Of a stretch of DNA of 6,860 bases, positions 5,703 through 6,860 are shown one piece after another (position 1 is the stretch's first letter; every line of letters begins with the position of its first letter). The notes under the pieces were generated by a model that worked only from the letters and a program-made list of their open reading frames with translations, had not been told where the DNA came from and ran no database searches. Source of the DNA: an uncultured Clostridia bacterium (GTDB lineage: Bacteria; Bacillota; Clostridia; TANB77; UBA1234); NCBI GenBank assembly GCA_947624765.1, contig CANQLS010000084.1, forward strand, positions 1 to 6,860. The letters are read 5' to 3'. Position numbers and translations under genes: made by a program.

Positions 5703-6860
5703 TCACTCATTGCTATATTTCAAAATGGGGTATCCTATTTTTTCATCTAGTTTCCAACTTAATAATTCTACCACCTTTCCCCCTTCCTGAAGTTCTGCGT
5801 TATAACTATCCACATATTCATTCAAAATATCTACAAAATCTTGACTTTGTATAAAAGATAGTGGATAAGCTGTAGAATTCGTTACTTCCACTTTACGTTC
5901 GCCCACACCCATATGTCCGCCGGATGCTTCTAAATGCATTTCTTCTGGCCAATAACAATTTTCAATGTAATGTGTTCCATAGCCAGATTTATCTCCCAAA
6001 ATGCCACCTTTCATATCGTTAGTGTCGAGATCTCCTACCGAATAACAATTAATGATTTTACTTGTATTTTTTTGAGTAAATGAAAATAAACCGCCTATTC
6101 CTCCAATCGTTTTTCCTTGTACTTTTCCAAAATTACAACAATTTATAAGAGATTGCCCCGAAGACTCAGCTCCAAATATTCCTCCTGCATAAAGTTCTGC
6201 TTCTACATCTCCATAATTCATACAATTTGCTGTTCCATTCCAATAACTGCCTGCAATTCCTCCCACATAATAATGACCACTGATTTTCGCATAATTGATA
6301 CACTGATTTACCATCTCGGGCATATGTCCTATAATCCCCCCAAGATAATTCATTCCACTTATCATTCCATAATTTTGGCAATTCGTTGTCTTGCCACCAT
6401 CACCAGAAATTCCACCAATCTCACTATTTCCCTCTATTCTTCCATAATTTTGACAGTTTGTATTGGTAGTATTAGAACCTGATATTCCTCCTATATAATT
6501 ATTCCCCTCTATTACTCCATAATTCTGACAATTGGTAATTTTTGTTTCTCCTCCACCACTGACTCCTCCCACATAATTGCCAGCTGATTTTATATTAACC
6601 CTTGTAATACAATCATTAACAGTACCATTTTGTCCTGTAACTCCACCGCAATAATTGCCATCACAAATGATTTCTCCTGTTATTTCCAAATTCTTAATTT
6701 TCGCACCATAAAGATATGCTCCTACAAATAGACCACCGTGCTCTGCAACATGCTCATAGATATTTTTCAATGCATTTCCATTGCCATCAAACGTTCCTCC
6801 AAAATCTTTTATTTGCAAAAAGCCAATACATCCTTCGTCTGTTTTCGTTAATTCTGTTCG
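5703..6860 (-). CDS. GLUG-motif beta-solenoid repeat protein (5' end outside window)
   Basis: The frame is open from the window edge to TGA at 5703-5705 (385 codons); TTG at 6818 is not a credible start because in-frame protein continues upstream (TDEGCIGF). FGGTFDGNGNALKNIY matches the start typical of GLUG-repeat domains. About nine coils of 25-31 residues follow, each with a [YVI].GGI.G core and an NC..[YF]G...G edge. The C-terminus ends in LSWKLDEKIGYPILKY, common as a cap in these Firmicute proteins. GLUG proteins are generally secreted or surface adhesin-like beta-helices; no enzyme motif is visible. The N-terminus, with any signal peptide or anchor, is missing from view, so export is inferred. 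Whether it shares a promoter with the SLH gene is unclear because of the 280-bp gap. Confidence 0.85.
   Translation of the reverse strand, partial: RTELTKTDEGCIGFLQIKDFGGTFDGNGNALKNIYEHVAEHGGLFVGAYLYGAKIKNLEITGEIICDGNYCGGVTGQNGTVNDCITRVNIKSAGNYVGGVSGGGETKITNCQNYGVIEGNNYIGGISGSNTTNTNCQNYGRIEGNSEIGGISGDGGKTTNCQNYGMISGMNYLGGIIGHMPEMVNQCINYAKISGHYYVGGIAGSYWNGTANCMNYGDVEAELYAGGIFGAESSGQSLINCCNFGKVQGKTIGGIGGLFSFTQKNTSKIINCYSVGDLDTNDMKGGILGDKSGYGTHYIENCYWPEEMHLEASGGHMGVGERKVEVTNSTAYPLSFIQSQDFVDILNEYVDSYNAELQEGGKVVELLSWKLDEKIGYPILKYSNE
5946..6650 (-). repeat. GLUG-like coil repeats
   Basis: About nine coils within the protein. The best conserved, at 6354-6578, are three consecutive units of exactly 25 codons sharing the heptapeptide-like edge NCQNYG; their plus-strand CCATAATT words are spaced 75 bases apart at 6367, 6442 and 6517. 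The outer coils are more diverged and 26-31 codons long. Confidence 0.85.

Noticed and set aside
6117..6482. Open frames on both strands within the GLUG gene (6117-6482 plus, 6166-6381 minus)
   Set aside because: Out-of-frame readings of the repeats; the real frame shows clear GLUG coils and a family C-terminus.

Overview
The window looks like low-GC Firmicutes, most likely an uncultured or poorly described anaerobic member of Clostridia. The evidence is strongly AT-rich DNA, near-consensus Shine-Dalgarno sites (AGGAGG, AAGGAG), a Clostridia/Bacilli-type rimP-nusA-ylxR-ylxQ operon, and a surface protein with three SLH domains. Species cannot be fixed from the sequence. Every supported gene is on the minus strand, so transcription runs from high to low coordinates.

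The upstream part (about 1972-6860) is an accessory cell-envelope region. It begins with a 5'-truncated exported-type protein made of GLUG-like beta-solenoid repeats (5703-6860). After a 280-bp intergenic region with a good sigma-A promoter comes a 590-aa S-layer-homology protein (3650-5422). Its C-terminal half is a recently duplicated 190-residue module of unknown function. Eighteen bases further on is an O-antigen ligase/polymerase-like polytopic membrane protein. It starts with an excellent ribosome binding site at 3631, but its reading frame is broken after about 40 codons and continues in another frame to 1972. The SLH and ligase genes look like one transcription unit, combining a wall-bound surface protein with a glycan polymerase or ligase. 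That they cooperate is inference.

The downstream part (1-1930) is the conserved core operon rimP, nusA, rnpM (ylxR), ylxQ (cut by the window edge). It covers 30S maturation, transcription elongation/termination and RNA-binding accessory proteins. It has its own near-consensus promoter (TTGCCA-17-TATAAT) and a short leader. That leader carries a 10-bp hairpin with a GAGA tetraloop and a poor U-tract just before the rimP ribosome binding site, a layout that fits autoregulated, NusA-dependent attenuation.

The points most worth a second look are the frameshift in the ligase gene, the novel-looking duplicated module of the SLH protein, the one-cysteine-per-coil ladder in the GLUG protein, and the rimP leader hairpin. 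I saw no tRNA, rRNA, CRISPR array, insertion sequence or attachment site.
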